From Dentipellis sp. KUC8613 (lineage: Eukaryota; Basidiomycota; Agaricomycetes; Russulales; Hericiaceae), in the NCBI GenBank assembly GCA_002286715.1, contig NSJX01000041.1, positions 92,001-156,000 of the forward strand: a stretch of 64,000 bases of DNA. The letters run 5' to 3'. This document shows, in pieces, positions 62,011-64,000 of this stretch (positions are counted from its first letter, which is position 1; every line of letters begins with the position of its first letter). The notes under the pieces were generated by a model. It did not search any database. It had not been told where the DNA came from and saw nothing but the letters and a program-made list of their open reading frames with translations. A program made the translations under genes and the position numbers.

Positions 62011-64000
62011 ATGCGCGCTGCTCTCCTCGCCCTCGCTGCCGCCGCCAGCGTCGTCACCCCCGTCCTGGCTGGCGTGCACGAGATATGGTGGAACATCACT
62101 TACGTCGAGGATGCGAACCCCGATGGTCTCTTCCCCCGTCGCGTCATTGGCGTGAACGGAAGCTGGCCGTAAGTGACGCCCGTTAAACGTTCGTTGACAT
62201 GTATTCACCTTTTGCTTCGCAGAATTCCGCCCATCGAGGTGTCGACTAACGACTCCCTCCTCGTCCATGCCTTCAACTCCCTCGACCAACCCACCACGCT
62301 CCACCATCACGGCATGTTCTTCAATTCCACGACCTGGATGGACGGCGCTCAAGGTGTCAGCCAATGGTAAGCCGAATACTCGAATGGGGCGATCGTGACT
62401 GTACTCACCTTTTTCGCGACAGTGGTGTTCCTCCTGGTCAAAGCTGGGACTACGTCGTCCCCATCAACTCGTCCGGTCAATGGGGTACGTACTGGGTGCA
62501 CTCGCACGCTGGTGTAAGTGACAATTCTGGCGGCATAATATTTGGTGTGATACTCACGGAAATATAGGGCCAATACGTCGATGGTCTCCGTGGTCCGGTT
62601 GTGATTCATCCTCCGAAGGAGGCTCACCAATACGACGAAGAGTTCACCATCGTTCTTGGCGATTGGTACCACGATCAGCACTCCGACCTTCTGGACGAAT
62701 TCGTCAACGTCGCCAACCCCGGCGGTGCTGAGCCCGTCCCTGGTATGTCGATCTCCGACGTTGAAAAGCCCTTCTAACTTCAGCAAATCCAGATTCCGCC
62801 TTGATCTACTACGCGCAGAACGGTGCATACCTGGGCCCGATCCCCGGCACGACGCCTGAAGGCGGCGTGACTTCGGCTGTCGGTTTCAACGAGAACGGCA
62901 CGCTGCCCTTCCAGCCCGGAAAGACGTACCGTCTGCGCATCGTCAACACGAGCGCGTTCGCGGCGTTCTTCTTCTGGATTGATGGCCACGACATGCGTAT
63001 CATCGAGGCTGACGGCGTACGTTCTATCGTCTTGCGAGATTCTGTTCTGGCGCTGATCATGTTTGGATGGACAGATTGACGTCGAGGAGTCGCCCATTGA
63101 CCTGATCAGTATCACTGTCGCGCAGCGGTACTCGGTGCTCGTGACCGCGCGCAACGATACCAACGCGAACTGGGCCATCCACGCCAACATGGACACGGAC
63201 ATGTTCGATACCGTCCCTGACGCCTTGCAGCCTAGTAAGTACCTCCATAGGATTTTCTAGCGCTCCCTGCTGACGCATTGCAGACATCACCTCCTCCGTC
63301 ACCTACGCTTCGGGCGCCAACCTGACCGACCTCGGCTTCGTCGACGAGTACCACGATGTCAACGACACCGGGCTTGTGCCTCTCGTTGTTGTGCCCATGC
63401 CCCCGTCGACGCGGACGATCGAGCTCGAGGTCCTGTTCGACACGATGCAGGACGGCACGAACCACGCCATGTTCAACCAGATCACGTTCAACACCCCCCT
63501 CGTCCCCGTCGTGCTCTCCGAGCTGACGCTCGGCGACAACGCCACCGTCGTGGAGGCGTACGGCCCGACGTCGTTCGTCTTGGAGCATCTCGAGGTATTC
63601 GACATCGTGCTGAAGAACGGTGATGCCGGAAAGCACCCCTTGTGCGTATCTTGTCCTTGACCTCATCTGCGATACGGCGCTGACGGCGCTTGATAGCCAT
63701 TTGCACGGACACGCGATGCAGCTCGTCGGCCGCGCGCAGGACTACACGTCTGATGACCCCGAGCTGAACCCGCCCATCGTCGAGGGCCAGGCCAACCCCA
63801 TGCGTCGCGACACCGTGCAGGTGCCGTCCATGAACTCGGTGACGCTCCGCGTCGTTGCAGACAACCCCGGTGCCTGGTTCTTCCATTGTAAGCACCGTCC
63901 TGCGCATCTCCGGGAATATTCAGCTGACTTTACCGCGTCCAGGCCACATCGAATGGCATCTGGAGGTCGGTCTCGCCGTGACGCTCATTGAGGCGCCGCT
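62011..64000 (+). CDS. FET3: Fet3-type multicopper ferroxidase, partial at window end
   Basis: The start ATG at 62011 opens a signal peptide (MRAALLALAAAASVV, cut near VLAGV). Three cupredoxin domains follow. Copper sites in order: HHHGMF (T2/T3, where most relatives have HWHG or HFHG), WVHSHAG, HPFHLHGHAMQLVG (split by an intron near 63645-63695), and the last CHIEWHLEVG (split by an intron near 63888-63942), with the type-1 Cys-His. LGDWYHDQ and the acidic residues around it fit the iron-binding ferroxidases of the Fet3 group rather than laccases. About eight introns are seen. The gene continues past position 64000, so the C-terminal transmembrane anchor expected for Fet3 is not visible. 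It oxidises Fe(II) for the Ftr1 permease. Confidence 0.93.

Overview
The window is nuclear DNA of a filamentous basidiomycete, most likely a wood-decay agaricomycete of the Polyporales type. Genes are cut by many 45-80 nt introns with GTRNGT donors, CTNAC branch sites and YAG acceptors. Coding DNA is GC-rich, genes are monocistronic and lie on both strands, and the content includes a CBM1-linked GH5 endoglucanase, a GH1 beta-glucosidase, a Ure2-like glutathione transferase and a reductive iron-uptake pair. The assignment is inferred from this style, not from a database match.

Layout. (1) 1-12.5 kb is gene-poor and repeat-rich. It starts with a broken copy of a small gene whose intact copy lies at 12.5 kb. 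It then holds tandem and inverted repeat units containing intron-like segments without lasting reading frames, a GC-rich tandem array at 7.0-7.8 kb, and an 875-nt assembly gap at 10090-10964. (2) 12.5-38 kb is an ordinary housekeeping stretch: a small conserved protein, listerin (ribosome quality control), an NTF2-fold protein, an NCS1 purine-cytosine permease, a D-2-hydroxyacid dehydrogenase, a DUF6534-type membrane protein, CTP synthase, a mitochondrial-type DEAD-box helicase, a Ure2-like GST and the nucleoporin Seh1. (3) 38-42.5 kb has a convergent GH1 beta-glucosidase and GH5-CBM1 endoglucanase, two successive steps of cellulose breakdown. (4) 44-56 kb is a lineage-expanded cluster: four tandem copies of a zinc-less MDR enoyl-reductase-like gene (three intact, one decayed), an NAD(P)-binding epimerase-like gene, a multi-pass membrane protein gene, and a duplicated remnant of that gene's tail. 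(5) 59.5-64 kb is the divergent FTR1/FET3 pair of high-affinity iron uptake. Its surroundings carry several perfect copies of the nine-base site known for fungal iron-responsive GATA repressors. FET3 runs off the window end.

How the genes relate. The iron permease and multicopper ferroxidase form one plasma-membrane complex and share an intergenic control region. The endoglucanase releases cello-oligosaccharides that the GH1 enzyme can hydrolyse to glucose. The MDR cluster grew by segmental duplication, shown by shared intron positions, shared TATA boxes and duplicated flanks. I found no clearly new multi-gene system. The least explained parts are the intron-bearing repeat units of the first 9.5 kb and the iron-type GATA sites in the apparently gene-free DNA at 57-59 kb.
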